Source: Schizochytrium sp. TIO01 (taxonomy: Eukaryota; Sar; Bigyra; Thraustochytrida; Thraustochytriidae). From it: a stretch of 31,787 bases of DNA. The stretch covers positions 1-31,787 of the forward strand of contig SMSO01000021.1 of NCBI GenBank assembly GCA_004764695.1, written 5' to 3'. The first letter of the stretch is position 1; every line of letters starts with the position of its first letter. The notes below the pieces were generated by a model, which did no database searches, had not been told where the DNA came from, and saw only the letters and a list, made by a program, of their open reading frames with translations. Positions 1 through 12,640 of this stretch are shown in pieces. The translations under genes were made by a program, and so were the position numbers.

Positions 1-95
1 TTGTCGAAGGTACCGTCGTTCTTGTCCTGCCGCGCCGCATCCAGGTCCGCCTTGAGCATGCGGATTTTCTCCTGCATCTCCTGAATGTCCGACAT
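1..95 (-). CDS. G-protein beta subunit-like protein, N-terminal fragment (partial)
   Basis: The reverse strand opens with ATG at position 95 and reads 31 codons to the window edge, so only the N-terminus is present. The residues form a charged amphipathic helix suited to a coiled coil. Compared from memory with animal G-beta, it aligns without gaps: Met1-Ser2, Leu14-Lys15, Ala21-Arg22, Asp27 and Thr29 coincide, with similar residues at 3, 4, 18 and 30. In G-beta this helix pairs with the gamma subunit ahead of a seven-bladed WD40 propeller; the propeller would lie outside the window. Codon third positions are GC-rich (CTC, AAG, GAC, CTG), unlike the AT-rich flanks, which supports real coding. 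The 31-residue match is suggestive only; another WD40 or coiled-coil protein is possible. Regulation cannot be read, but a long polypyrimidine tract lies 150 bp upstream. Confidence 0.6.
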   Translation of the reverse strand, partial: MSDIQEMQEKIRMLKADLDAARQDKNDGTFD

Positions 96-245
96 GGTGC
101 CTGCTCGCGTCGCTGCTGCCGCTGCCGTGCCTCGTCTGCTGCTGCTGCTGCTTCTTCCGTGCCGTGTCGCGCCGCTGCTCCGATGCGCGCGCGTCTGTGA
201 TCGATCGGGACTGCCTCGCAGCGAGCGAGCGAGTTAGTTTCCTGT

Positions 246-403
246 TTGTTTCTTTCTTTCTCTTTCTTTTCTCTCCTTCTCTCCTTCTCTCCTTCTTTCT
301 TTCTCTTTCTTTTTCTCGCCCCTACCGTATTCGCTAGATGCACGCTACCCCTTTCTCTTTCTCTTTCCCTTTCTCTTTTCCTTTCTCTTTTCTTTCTTTC
401 TTT

Positions 404-459
<56 letters not shown>

Positions 460-515
460 TTTCTTTCTTTCTTTCTCTTTCACACTCCTCTCTCTTTCCC
501 TCTCTCTCTCTCTGG
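246..515. repeat. Polypyrimidine tract with (TTTC)n microsatellite
   Basis: About 270 bp of nearly pure pyrimidine on the plus strand. It contains a long, almost perfect TTTC tetranucleotide run at about 390-478, flanked by interrupted CTTT, CCTT and TCTC motifs. On the coding strand of the neighbouring reverse gene it is a GAAA/GA tract. All three frames appear open only because the repeat lacks stops. It could adopt triplex (H-DNA) structure and is expected to vary in length. Confidence 0.9.
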
Positions 516-682
516 TTTGGTGTACGTGTGTGTGTTTAAAGCCCTAGGGGACTCCTATCAGAGATCATAGCCAGGGTAGGAGTGTGCTACAGGGGAGGGA
601 GGTCGCCCTATAGCGAGGCTTTCTTTTCTCTGGTTTGCTTCTTCGAGCCTGGGCATCGGTTGATTGAGTGATGGACTCGAGG

Positions 683-711
683 CATTCATTCATTCATTCA
701 TTCATTCATTT
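683..711. repeat. (CATT)n microsatellite
   Basis: About seven perfect CATT units. The same motif recurs at 997-1016 and, as a longer array, at 19774-19850. Confidence 0.9.
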
Positions 712-3700
712 CTTCGTTCACTCACTCGGCCACGCTCTCGCTCGCTCGCCCGCCGGCTGGCCTTGCTTGGGGCGGTGCAGAGCGGCCGCGTGTGTGTCGG
801 AGCTTACTGGGCTGTGGCGGTGTTGGAGTGTGACGGAATCCTCTTTTTCTAAGTTGCTTTGATTCTTCTTTCTTCCTTTTTCTGCCTTTGTGTATTTTGA
901 AAAAGGTTTTTACACAAATCAAAGAGCAAATCGCAAAAGACTTAATTGAAACAATTTCTTTCTTTCTTGTTTGTTTCTTCTTTCATTTATTCCTTTTTTC
1001 ATTCATTCATTCAGGAAAGTAAAGTAAATGAAATGAAAAGAAGTATGAAACAAGAAAGAAACAAAGGCTCCATCAATCAATTGTTGTGCATCAGAGAAAG
1101 TACATGCAATCAAAGATTGCAGGATAACGCCAATAACCTTCGACAGCCAAGCGCGGCAAAATCCAATAAGGAGAGGCCCCTGGCTCACAGCCAGCTCTCT
1201 AAAGCGCACGGATTAAACCAGCGTCAACGAGGCGAATACACCCTTATTCTCGCCACGCACATTGCTTCTCCTCCTTTCCTCTAGCTAGGCATTTATCCCC
1301 CGTGCAGTCCCTGCCCCCACGGCAATCCATATTACCGCCTATATACTGGCGTGCACACGGGGGTATGTCACAAGTTCATAACTTGTAGGAACTCGTGCGC
1401 CTCTCGATCGCGAGTGTGCTGATATAGCCCATAGTAGGCCCCTACTCAAGGACCAGCATCTATAGTGCCCACGATGCGTTTTTACGCGTTGATACGAGAT
1501 CAAGCAGGGCGGCTACCGCTGCAGTCCTAATTCCAAACACTCACTTACAACGAAAGCCGCCTTTGCAATTTTGATAGGCCTCAAAAACACGTGCACGAGG
1601 TCGTGGACGATACATTCCAGACCACAACCAAAGGCATCCTGGATATCCATACGTCCTTGTACACCCACCAGACTCCAAACCAATACCTGAGACACAACAA
1701 CAACGCCAGAACGCGAGCTAGCTAAAGAAAGAACCCCGACAACAAGAACAAACAAGAAGAACACCCCCCCCGAGTGAAACGCAGTGCCTACTGTATCTCC
1801 TAGCCCTGTCCTACGTGCCAAGATCTTAGCGGCTTCTGTTCCTTTCGTTCTTATCGTTCTGTTCTTTTCCATTTGGGTTTCTCTCTGTTTTCCTTCTTCG
1901 AGCCCGCGGGTCCCTTGGGAACTTACCTAGTGTTTACAGTAGGGTTCAAATAAAAGTCGCCGTAGTGGAGTATTTACGAGGACGAGAAGACCGAGCTTCT
2001 GCTGCTCGCTCCGGTGCCTGCCTGGCTCTGCTGCCGCCTTCCTCCGCCTGCTTGCGTGTCACGCCTGCGCGTCTGATCTCTACCTGTCTTGGGTACGTGC
2101 GTGAGAAGGCGTCCCGCGACTGACCGACCTTGGACGCTGCTTGCTCCGCACAAGAACGAGGACGAAGGGCGATCGAAATGGATTTGCTTTGGACTCTTTC
2201 TCTCTCTTTTCTTATTTGTTTTGTTTGTTTGTTGTTTCTTTCTTTTCTTTCTTTGTTCCAGTATTCTTTTCTTCGCCCTCTCGCTTGCGAACGAGAACGA
2301 GGAGAAGAAGAAGGAGGCAGCAGCGGACCGCCTCACGTGCCGATATCAGTCTCTTGCCTCTGCTTGGGACTGTGAGCTCCGCTCAAAGCACCTCCGTCGC
2401 CCAACTGACTGACTGACTTTCTCCTTCTTATTGCGCTCGCTTCGATCGATTGATCGCTTGATCTTTCAAGTCCAAGCTGCTTTCTATTTGCGCTCATTTT
2501 TATTCCGATTTCTTTAGTAAAAGTTTAAGAATTGAGTATGATTCTTTATGTCTACAAAAGGAGGATTCTGAGTCCTCGTATTGAGAAGGTACTTTCCATG
2601 CAATTCCAAAAACTTTTCATTCGAAATAGCTTTTGGTGTTTAGTGTTTAGTTTTATTTCTAATTTATATCAAACAAATGAATAAATCAAGTGTTATGTAT
2701 GTATGTATATATATTTTTGGGAAGAGAACTTGACCTCTCTTTAATTCTTATGGTCTAAAGAAGTGAGACTTCGACTATTAGCTACCTAGTGCTTCGCAGG
2801 TGTTCCTGTTCAAGAGACTGATTTCAATATACAGACAGGTACTATGTGATATATGTAGACTAGAGAAGCAGTCCAAGCGAGGACCAAACTCTGTTTCGTA
2901 TAAAGAAATCAGCACTTAGTTGATATACGCTTCGAAGATGGGCCCTACGCCTTCAAGTTTACAGCTCAGACGTTGCGTGCATGGCTGCCTTCTCCAATTC
3001 ACTCCCTCACTTGCACGAGCTGTGGCTCTTGGCGTGGGATTCTTATAATCTTTGACTCATCTGAGTTTGTTTGCCCTCCTTGCTTTACTTTTGGGAGTTT
3101 TCACTAGCTAGGACCTACCGTGGCCTACAGTATTATCTACAGCTAACTTGTCGTCGCACGCGATGCGAATATGTGTGAATAAACGTGCGCGATACGATGC
3201 GAATTAATGCGCCAAAAGCTTTGCGATCATCATTGCTGGCAACCTCGCCAATCAGCTTTCATTCGCTTACATCAGGTTTTCTCCGACTCCGCCCAAGTGA
3301 TACCCAATGCGGCTTTCCAGCGAAAATAAGAGTTGATTGTCCATAGGATGTTTTGGTTGACATGAAGAATCACTCGCTAGGTACGAGCTTCTAGTTAGTC
3401 AATCCTCTTCTGGACTCGGAAGACCCGGAACACCAAAGTTGATTGTGGTCGGGTGCGTGCAGCGACGATTTAGAGTGAGTAAGTGCGAGGCACCTCTCGA
3501 CTTCCGAGGTCACTTCTGCTCTTGGACTTGATCTTCTTCTCCTTCTTCTTCTTCGTGCTCTTCTACTTCTTCTACGTGTGAAGAAGCTTCAAGTTGTGCA
3601 ACGAGGTGGAGCAAAAGGCAGTACTTGCTAGGCAGGTTTGCTAGCGAAAAGCACTAGCACACAACACGTACGAGCGCTAGTAGAGTTCTATGGGTACTCC

Positions 3701-3724
3701 TACGGGCTCGCTCTTTTCTTTCTC

Positions 3725-3746
3725 TTTTTTTTTTTTTTTTTTTTTT
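3725..3746. repeat. Poly-T tract
   Basis: An uninterrupted run of 22 T on the plus strand. It could be the reverse-oriented poly-A tail of a retroposed sequence, but I found no flanking target-site duplication or element body. Confidence 0.85.
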
Positions 3747-3810
3747 AATATCAAAATGAAAAGTGCTTTCTTTTTCACTTATTATTCTCTAGTGTTAGGT
3801 TGCTTTCACT

Positions 3811-3830
3811 GTTGTTGTTGTTGTTGTTGT
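3811..3830. repeat. (GTT)n microsatellite
   Basis: Between six and seven perfect GTT units in non-coding sequence, 65 bp after the poly-T tract. Confidence 0.85.
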
Positions 3831-6800
3831 GATTACTATTTTTTAAAGTGAGTAACTACATTGTGTGTACACATGCATAGAGAATTCTATAATATAAAAT
3901 AAAAGGAATAAAACAAAATGAGAGATACACATGTTTTTCAAGAAACCTTTCTGTAAAACAAGTTTAAGAATCGCCACAGGCAATAGAGAAAGAGAAGACA
4001 GTACAACATGGAGAAAGCGAAACTGATATCATTACAGATATTGTTAATTGAGGAAACACTTAGGCTTGCAAAGGCCACTATCCAGCGAGCCTGGGCCACT
4101 CTTCTTTATTAGATTCCTACCTACCTATATAGCTGGGAATTGTTGTTCCTGAATTCCTAATAAAACTTAGTCATTGCTTTATTGTAATACCTCACTCTGC
4201 TCGCTAAATTTCCAATGTGCATCTACTATGTCTTGAGAACGAGCTCCACAAAAGCCATTCTAGCTTGCTCTGGGTCTCCACCCGCGAGCCTATGCAATGT
4301 TTCATAAATTTTCATCCCCCATCGCTTTGAGGTGTTTCTGCAAACCGCAGGGAGGGATCTTGAAGATGCAGAAGAGTCAATTTACCGGAGCTCGTCTTTC
4401 ATATGAATATTTAGAGTGTTCAAAATAATTACTTCAAGAAGTTAGTCTTGCGCAGATAACACGGAAGTTTTTTTAACTTATTTTTTTAATTAAACGACTA
4501 CACGACATGAAAATATATACAATAAAAGTATTGAGTCGTGTGATTGGAAAGTTATGCAAGGTATTATAAAAAGTTGGTGTGTAAAAGGCCAAACCTTGGG
4601 AATACAGAACCCTGAATGTTGGCAGGACTCTATGATCGATTATGAAGGCGATGGAGGTTCGCAAGAGGTGTTCACATGCATGAGATGGAATATAATTACT
4701 TCGTACACATCTCTCTTGAGGAGATTTCCGCGACGCTTGATATATGATTTGTATATCTATGATCCCCTTGCCCAAAACGTGCGACTAGGTAGGTTCTAGG
4801 CGTCCCCCGAGAAAGTGTTGACGACTCTCGACTTAACTATTAGCCATAGTAAATAGCAAAAAAAATTATTAAATTTTAATGCACTAGTACCCTTACTAAT
4901 ATATTTATTATTTGCAAAAACATTTTATGAAAGTTAAAAAAAATTAAAAGTAGTGATTTTTTATTTTTTTCAGGAACGTTTACTTCAAGTTGTAAGCTCC
5001 AAAGCAAAACATTTTTTGATAAGTTACAGATAACAAAAGAAGCTGTTTCGTTCACGGTGAAGGCTCTACTGATTGACCGCCTCTATTTCTGCATTGAAAC
5101 GAAGGGAGATCAGCCGAAGACTCATGCAATTGTTTCCTCCCTTCCTCTGTGGTCTCTCTGCTCCCACGGAAGCTACCGTTGAGCATGCCGGCGTCACCAA
5201 TTATAAACGAAAAGATCAGAAAGGAAATCAATTTTTTAAAGACGAGAAGGTACACACGGCTATATGTATTCAATTCATCATTACGGGATGGAAAGACTGT
5301 TATTCATGCGGTTGTTCAAGCAAGGCCATAACTGATGATACTGATGTGCAAGATTCTATTTTTCTAAATCTGAATACCTTTAAAGAGTTTACCATATGTT
5401 GTTATTCATTTTGATTTTTTTCGAGTCCCTGGTTACAAATCATGGGTTAGAATCCCAAGGAAATCGCACAGCCCAAATTCTAATGTCAATACCAGAAGCA
5501 AAGCGCTTCAAGTCTACAATGAAGGCGAACAATCACCTCGTCCGGTCTCATTCCATCCAGCAGAACGTACTAACTCGATTCGAGGATGTTGGGAGTGGGC
5601 ACTCTGGCTTCATTTACAAGTCAAACAATTCTGAGCTCACAGTGCGGTACCTATAGTTCGTAGATAGGGTCCGGAAAGACAGGATGAGGACAAAACAAAA
5701 GACCCAGAGTGGCGGAACGAAGTCACCTTTCGAGACAAGTGAGTAGTAGACAGCGCCCCCTGCCTTGCCGCCATGGAGTCTTCGCAAAAGCGCCAAGCAA
5801 TTATCCCCAGCTTTCTTAGATGCCATGTGTCGTCTACCAGGAGTCGGATAAAATGTGGTGCACCAAATTAATTACATGGGTACTGTTTCTTAACTAGTAC
5901 TAGTGATATATTTATTCTGGCACTTTCACTGGCCAGCTCGGGGGGCGGGAACCTCCGTTCTCCACTAGGTCCATCGTAGGAGGACGCTGTGGGGCAAGCC
6001 GTCGTGGCGAACGACATCTGCGGCAAAGGTTTTCTTCGTTTCATGACTCATTCCTCTCTGCGCAGATTACTACCTGCATAATAAGGAGATCACGGCCAGT
6101 GTGTCTTGGAGAAGAGTAGCTCCAAGAAATACTAGTGTGCACGGAGAAAGCGCACACCTTGAAGGGACATCTCTAAGCGAAACCTTCGGACTGCGGGCAT
6201 TGCGAGCGAGGCTGTGGCACGTGCACCCCTTTCTTTCTACTAAGGAAGGCTCTACCAACAGCTCTGGTCTCCCTCTTATAAAGGGTAGCCACTGCACAAG
6301 AAATCCACCGATTCCCACTGTGTTATTTTACTATGTGCCTCGTATGCTTAACTGGTATAACTTCTAGTCTTTGTCTCCGTGTAGAGACATCCACACTGGT
6401 AGAAATGTGAGGTAGTGCAAGTGAGAGGAAACAGTAGCTTGATCAGACGAAAAAGGTGGCCTCTTCCTCTGTGGCTCCACTGTTCCTATCTCCAGATTAC
6501 TCTAGCATACTCCTAGTATCCTGAACTACCTAGATGATTAGAAGTGATATTCATAGGAGCAAAGGCTTCATTCCAAAAGCAATAGTAAGCATCATGATGA
6601 TTCTTAGTACTCCCTTTTTGGAAAATGAATCCATTCCAATTATTGACCTCGTTGAACTCTACTCACGGGGTTCATTTTACTACGAGTGTGAAATAGGGCC
6701 ATAAAGAGTTTGTAGTGATGCTTGAAAGCATCTTTTTTGCACGCGCGGGCGGCACGGTGGCCACGTGAGGATGTAGTTCAACTTAGTATGGCTGATTGAC

Positions 6801-7825
6801 GCATGAGCTGGCTGGCGCGGACAACCTGGATGGTTATTATAGGGGTGGTATTCTTCAACATTTCCTATGTAGAGGCTAGCTCTGCAATTGAGTACTCGAG
6901 TCCGATGCAACTTGTGTTTACTCCCGGCTACAATATTAAAAAATGGTAGGTTCCACTAGGATTTACTTGTTCTTACGAAGCAACTACTTGCACAAGCTTG
7001 CTCTATGAGCATGTTGATAGGGAGTTTTATACCAGGTAAAACATTGAACAAAGGAGTGTTACAAGTTCTCAAAAGCTGACAACGACTCAGATGGTGGTGG
7101 GACGGCCAGAGAAAACAATTCTCCTACTCTATCTCACTTCCATTTTGTTGATGCTGTGCGTGTCTACCATGGGGCTACAGGTCGCAACACAGGCCTGTAG
7201 AGCTAGTAGGAATAATTCAACTCGTGCCAACAATATTTTGGCTTTTGAGGTGGGCTAGTTTTAACTACTAATGCTTCTTACTTCTCGCTGTTGCACGCGC
7301 GGGTTCGACAATAAATAAAGGCTTGACATAGGAAAAATAAGTGAAAGCCTGCATGTTGTGCTATAGCCTTTGCAGGTACTACTTTGCCAGTGTTGCGTGT
7401 AGAAGGTTCAGTTGGTCAAGGAGATGCGACACCATATTATAGAAGAACGTGGAATTAAACCGATGTTGCGATTCTTTAATATTACAACAGGTACCTGTCA
7501 ATACTTTTCAACAATTTGGCGATTCCAGAGACACAATGTTGAGTCAGATTGAGGAATTAATCGTCCTTACCATTCAGCATGATATTTTGTTCTGTTCGCG
7601 TTCATGAATCTACGAATGGAAATGTCATAGCCAATCTCTTTAAAATGGTTCCATTGCTGCATTCTAAAAACCTGCAAAGCAAATGCGAGCCTTCATCTAG
7701 CTTGATCATTCGTCATAAATCAGTCGATAAACACAAAATCTTACATGAAACCTGCATGGCAACCCCATAAAGGCCGTCAAACCAAAACAATATTTAAAGA
7801 ATCCACTGGTCTCCAGAGCACCAAG

Positions 7826-7826
7826 T

Positions 7827-7867
<41 letters not shown>

Positions 7868-7887
7868 CTATACATATATATATATGT
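7826..7887. repeat. Compound (TC)n-(TATC)n-(TA)n microsatellite
   Basis: A dinucleotide TC run of about 12 units passes into about five TATC units and then a TA-rich, nearly palindromic end. This graded compound structure is typical of a microsatellite that changed its unit by point mutation. Confidence 0.9.
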
Positions 7888-8254
7888 ATGCACAACACTT
7901 CTCACTATCTCTTGCACGCACATCCAGAATTGAAGTTATTTTGCTGCCTAATGAAGATACTATCCAATGAAGCAAGAATGTGTGTGATAATTGTCATTTT
8001 CAGTTAGAGATATCCATACTTTGACACGACTAGGCGCGAGATCACTGATGGCGTATGGGACAACGAAGAGCTGTTGCTGCCTGGTCTGCTGCGAGAATGC
8101 CGAAAGCTTGGTATTCGCAAGTTTCCATGATGCACAAGTTTCTTACTGATGGTGTGCTATCTTCTTCCAATGAGCTGTCGTTTTCATCACATTTCTTCGT
8201 TTTTTTCCTCTCTTCTTTTTTAATACTTTCTTTCTTTTGATGAGCAAACCTTTT

Positions 8255-8450
8255 CTCACCTTATTTTGTAAAATAATAAATGACTTGAAATAAATTATCA
8301 TCTTTTTATAAATGAATTAATATTTAAATATATATAAATAAATAAGTTTTCTTTTATCCTAACCATTACTTCCTTTTAGAATATATGAATAGATCAAAAC
8401 GTATATATATATATATTTATTTATTTATTAAAGTATGCTTTTCTTTTAAG
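8255..8450. repeat. AT-rich low-complexity block
   Basis: About 200 bp of strongly AT-rich sequence with AATAAAT, TATATA and ATTT runs, ending just before a nine-C tract at about 8464-8472. It may act as easily melted DNA (matrix attachment or replication start), but nothing in the sequence proves that. Confidence 0.6.
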
Positions 8451-11400
8451 TTAAAAAGCGTAACCCCCCCCCGCGCTGGATGTCAAAAAGATATATGAGG
8501 TCTGGGCAGAGATCACACCGAGGAAGCACAATGTGGAGTAACAGCCTCCTCTTCAACTTTCGTCTAGACTAGCTTGCCACTAGCAAATCCATCTAGTCGA
8601 TATAAATATACAGCAGGTTTCTCGGTCACATTGCTTGGACATGTAAGCACAAGGTTCTTTAAATTATCGCCATCAAGACAGGTACCTAGCTTATGATGAA
8701 CGAGCAGTCATGCGAACCTTGAAGATTCAAGTTTTTTCTTTGCTCAAGCTTTCGAAGCTACTCAAACTTCGAGGTTTAGGACTCACTTAGACCTCTCAAA
8801 ATAAAAAAATGTGATCATTCCATGGTGAGAATGGTGAAGACTCATAACCCAGCGAGCGAGGAGTTAGTGTTTTGCAAGTAGCAACAGAGTTACTTATGTG
8901 ACAAATAAATATAGATTAGACACTAAAAGTCCTGGTTTCAAGATAACATGAAGACCGAAAGTCGATGGGTCTGGCTTCGATTTTGGCCAGTTGAACCGTG
9001 GACAGCGCCAATGGTCCCGCAGAAGGCGAGCTTGATTCCAAACACTAATGACTTGGAGGATGTTTTATGTTTCATGTCTCCTACAGACCTAGTTGTACAG
9101 ATATATCATAGTTCAAAGAAAGACCTTTCCGGCAATCAAGATTAAAAATTGTAATAACTTTTTTTTTAATATTAATATTAATTTTAAAAGAAAACAAATC
9201 AATAAAACGTGTTAAACCTTCGTCACTTTTTAATAACTAAAACATGATTAGGAAATAGTCCTAATGATCTCTAGAGTGTGTTTGGTTTAATCAATTGCAT
9301 GGTACATTCCAAATTATAAATCCAATGAGTTGGATTCCAAGAAGTAAAAAAGGATACTACTGACTCTGTTCTCTCGCTGCGCAGGCGGCTTTTGTCCAGC
9401 CCAGTTTGCACGCGCTGCAAGCAAAGAGACTGTGTTTCTTTCATCATGATAATCGAGGTTCCAGTTTCACAGGCAGTTACGCGGCAACCTCGAAATTTGC
9501 AGTAGGAGGTTTATTCGGTTCACCGATCGATTGAAATGAGGCTATTTTCGAAGTTCCTTTTCTTTTCCTGTAGTAGGTAGTTAGTTTCTTACCTATCACT
9601 AAGATCTACAATAACTCGAGTAACGCCAGCTTTATCAGCCAGATAAGAATCACTTCTGCTCTATGCCCATACAACAGCTGTTCGAGGAGGTGGGGGTTAC
9701 TCTCATAACGACTGTAGTTTTGTGGATTCTGCGGGCTATACTCTTTCGAATAGAAAGTCAAGTTGGCCTCGCAGAATGAATAATTGTGGAATGCCAGGAC
9801 GATTCTTTTTACTCGTGATACTTCAAGTTTTTTTTTAAGAGACCCACATGACATCAATCCCATCTTGATTTTCTGTAATTAACAGTATAACTGAATTCTC
9901 AGTAGAGCTCATTGTGAAAACTTAAAGTTGGCAACCCTCTTGTCCAGCATCACTGCTGTAACGTTTCTACAAGGAATTAGGAGTCACGAGTACTTTGCGA
10001 TTTACTTGTGCTTGTCGAAAGAATGTTATCAAAACTCCTAAGAAAAATACAAATACCATCTCTGAAACGCCAATTCTCAATAGTCAAATGCAACTTCTTA
10101 GAAAAATCTTCTAGCCTGAGTAGAAACTCTTGCCAAAACAAGCACTCATGAAAAGCCATCTGGTTTGACGACGGCTGAGACAAACTTTGTATCCTTAACT
10201 AGCCAAACATGGTACCTTAATACTTGTAGCAAAGGCCTCCACCACAGAATAGAGGAAATCGCCTGCGGTGTGTAATGAATGTACTATCTGGAGGAGGCTG
10301 AAGTATTGAGTTTCAGGTTGTATTATTTGCGTACAGATTGAGTAAAGCTGTGAAATGAGTACACGAACGAGGTCGTTTCCCGAAAGTCTCTTTCGATTTT
10401 TATTGCCAGTCCGTTTCAAATCGGGAAATGCCTCGTCTGTGGCGAGCAGGTGAGCGAGTGATCTCTCGCGTGCGAGTGATTGAGTTAGCTATATCACAAC
10501 TTCATTCGATTATTTATTTAATAATAAATAATAATAAATCATGGCCAAGCTACCACTAGGGTAGCGTGTGCAAAGGAGAGGAAGAAGAGATGTAGTAGGT
10601 ACTACTCTTGCCCACTTCATGATGACCACGAAATTAAAATACCTTTTTTTCATCGTCGCTGCCCCTCCTAGTGATGATTCCAAGGTGCTGGAAAGTGTTT
10701 GCCTCGGGTACCAGCTAGAGTAATAGTAGTAAGAGGTGAAAACATTGTGAACTAAAGTGCACACTAAAATTATTTCATTTCTTTTAATGTCAAGATAAAG
10801 TTCTTTCTCATTTCTTTCACACATGCAGATGTCGAGACCGCTTTCGTACCTACGTACCTACCTCGAGCTGCACTTGCACAAATCTGAAGCTACTGCCGTT
10901 GGCGCTGTTGGCGCTGTTGGTAGGTACATACTATGGCTGATGATGATGCTCAGTTCTTACATTACATAAATAGACTATTCTTTACTTTCCTATCTCGCTT
11001 TTAGTACTCTTTATTGTTGTGGTGGTGGTTAATTGAAAAGCTTCCCACGAGAGTAGTAGGTATCCCAATACAGAAAGGAGTGAGCGAGTTCCTGTTTTAC
11101 TGGTTCGACACAAATGGCCGATCGTATCATACCTCTTGCTCTCCCAAATGGACTATCAAAAACAACATTTGGACGCGTGCACACTACCCGAGCGAGAAAC
11201 CTTCAAGACAGTTTAATCTGGTCTCATCGCTAAATTTTAAAGTATCCCTGTAGTCACTGCATATTTGACGCACCAGTGACTAAACTCAAGCGGTGGGTAG
11301 TCTTTTCTTCAATAAAACTAGATTTGCTTCAATCCAGTTTGAAACCTTCATAATGATCTGAGCCCGGATTTTGCCACAATCAAAGGATACATCACGAAGT

Positions 11401-12640
11401 TGAGCCGAAGGGGATTAACGTTAACAATCTGTAGGCGTCAAAACCATAGGAGCGGTTTATCTTGAAATGAGGTGATTACTTCTATTGACTCATGTCATCT
11501 ACACTACAATTAGGTGTTCAGCATGATCTCCATTTGACAACCCATTTGACACACTAGAAGCTTCACCCTTTCACTAGAGAGCTTCAGTGCCGTCTCCTTT
11601 ACATATCCTCTTGTCTATTGTGTAGTATTCTCAAGTATACAGTGGTTTATGAAATCCCTTCGATTAAGTTGTAATAATATGAGCAGTTTTCAATGGGTTC
11701 TTATGCTCTTGAACAGAGGGTTCTACACGACCAATATCGACTATCTTTAATGCGTACAAAGCTAAACGTCAAGTGAAGATATTTGCCTATATAAACTAAC
11801 ATTTGCAACTCTTCACTGAAACAATCTTTTTTTCGTACGTTGGAGCTCTGACAATTTGCCCAGTAAGAGTTAACACATGTGGCAAAGCCAAAGGCTAAGC
11901 CTATATGCAATCGATTTATCCTGTGCATCTTGTGTTCTTGTCATGCCGACGAAAACAGGTAAATTTGCACAGACAGAGCAAATGCAAGAAAAGGGGTTTG
12001 CATATGAGTAGATGAAATTCATTTGTGCTACGCTGGGCTGAAACGAAATATTTGTGCCGAGCTTGCAACAACAAAGCGTCAAGAGCAATGCAGAGTGCAT
12101 AGTTGCTACCCCTTCTAGTCTTTATAACAGGGAAGCAAGCAGCACAAAACATTATGTTTCGAAACTTTATATGTGCTTCAGATTACATCATCTCTGCAAC
12201 CTTTAACCCGCAACATCCTCAGAACTCGCAATCTTTTCTGCCTTCTACTAACGCATTGATTACATGGGTAATTTAAAAAAACCGCACAATCCGCCCGTTG
12301 CTGATGCCTAGCTAAACCTCACTCAGATTCTTTACCTCCACCATGATTGAGATAGACAATTCTCTAAATTTGTCTGCCATGGTGTCCACATGTGCCGATT
12401 TTCCATATTTTATCCACTCAGCACCATTCCTTTTCCTCATCATTGCTTGTAGTGTAGTACTTACGACTTCGTTACGACATGCAATTACTATATTGTGTAA
12501 CTGACTCCTACATATCGGAAATCGAGAGATTGAGAGATTGAGCGGCTGCGCCTACTATTAGTTCACCCCTATACACTCCTAATGCAGCAGTGCATGGCAT
12601 GCAGTACTAGCCTAAGAGTGTTACTCATCATCTTGTGATA

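Larger units (their letters stand above)
96..2450. other. Intergenic / upstream region of the G-beta-like gene
   Basis: No gene is supported here. The first 140 bp are GC-rich with CTG/GCTGCT runs and probably belong to the 5' leader or promoter of the reverse-strand gene at 1-95. Next come the (TTTC)n tract, a (CATT)n tract at 683-711 and a second ATTC tract near 997-1016. A GC-rich patch at about 1975-2420 resembles the promoter-like patches near other genes in this window and ends in a short GACT repeat at about 2405-2417, but no gene follows it. One reverse ORF (1513-1872, ATG start, 119 codons, one hydrophobic stretch) has no recognisable domain and is not called. Confidence 0.6.
2451..12640. 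other. 10-kb region without supported genes
   Basis: I could not support a protein-coding gene here. The longest ATG-initiated frames are about 60-110 codons, overlap one another on both strands, and show no domain or codon bias. Composition is AT-rich with scattered simple repeats: CTT-rich at 3530-3565, poly-T at 3725-3746, GTT at 3811-3830, TC/TATC/TA at 7826-7887 and an AT-rich block at 8255-8450. Short CTAG-centred and ACCTAC/GTAGGTA-like motifs recur throughout. I saw no long terminal repeats, reverse transcriptase, transposase or rRNA. Decayed mobile elements, long non-coding RNAs or intron-rich genes cannot be excluded by eye. Confidence 0.55.

Noticed and set aside
246-547. Phe/Ser/Leu-rich proteins across the TTTC tract
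   Set aside because: These frames are direct translations of a microsatellite. One begins with TTG, and none shows a domain.
1513-1872. 119-residue reverse ORF with one hydrophobic stretch
   Set aside because: It has an ATG but no family resemblance, and the hydrophobic part is partly encoded by a poly-C/ACAAC low-complexity run.
3480-3600. Lys-rich reverse-strand coding fragment near a CTT-rich stretch
   Set aside because: The Lys run comes from the (CTT)n-like sequence and is broken by a TAG. Nothing around it looks like a gene.
5425-5465. tRNA T-arm-like GGGTTAGAATCCC
   Set aside because: The loop lacks the conserved TTC and there is no D-arm or acceptor stem upstream.
9606-10419. Series of three reverse-strand ORFs as a decayed gene
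   Set aside because: They lie in three different frames, each under 90 codons, with no motif that I recognise. Chance openness is as likely.
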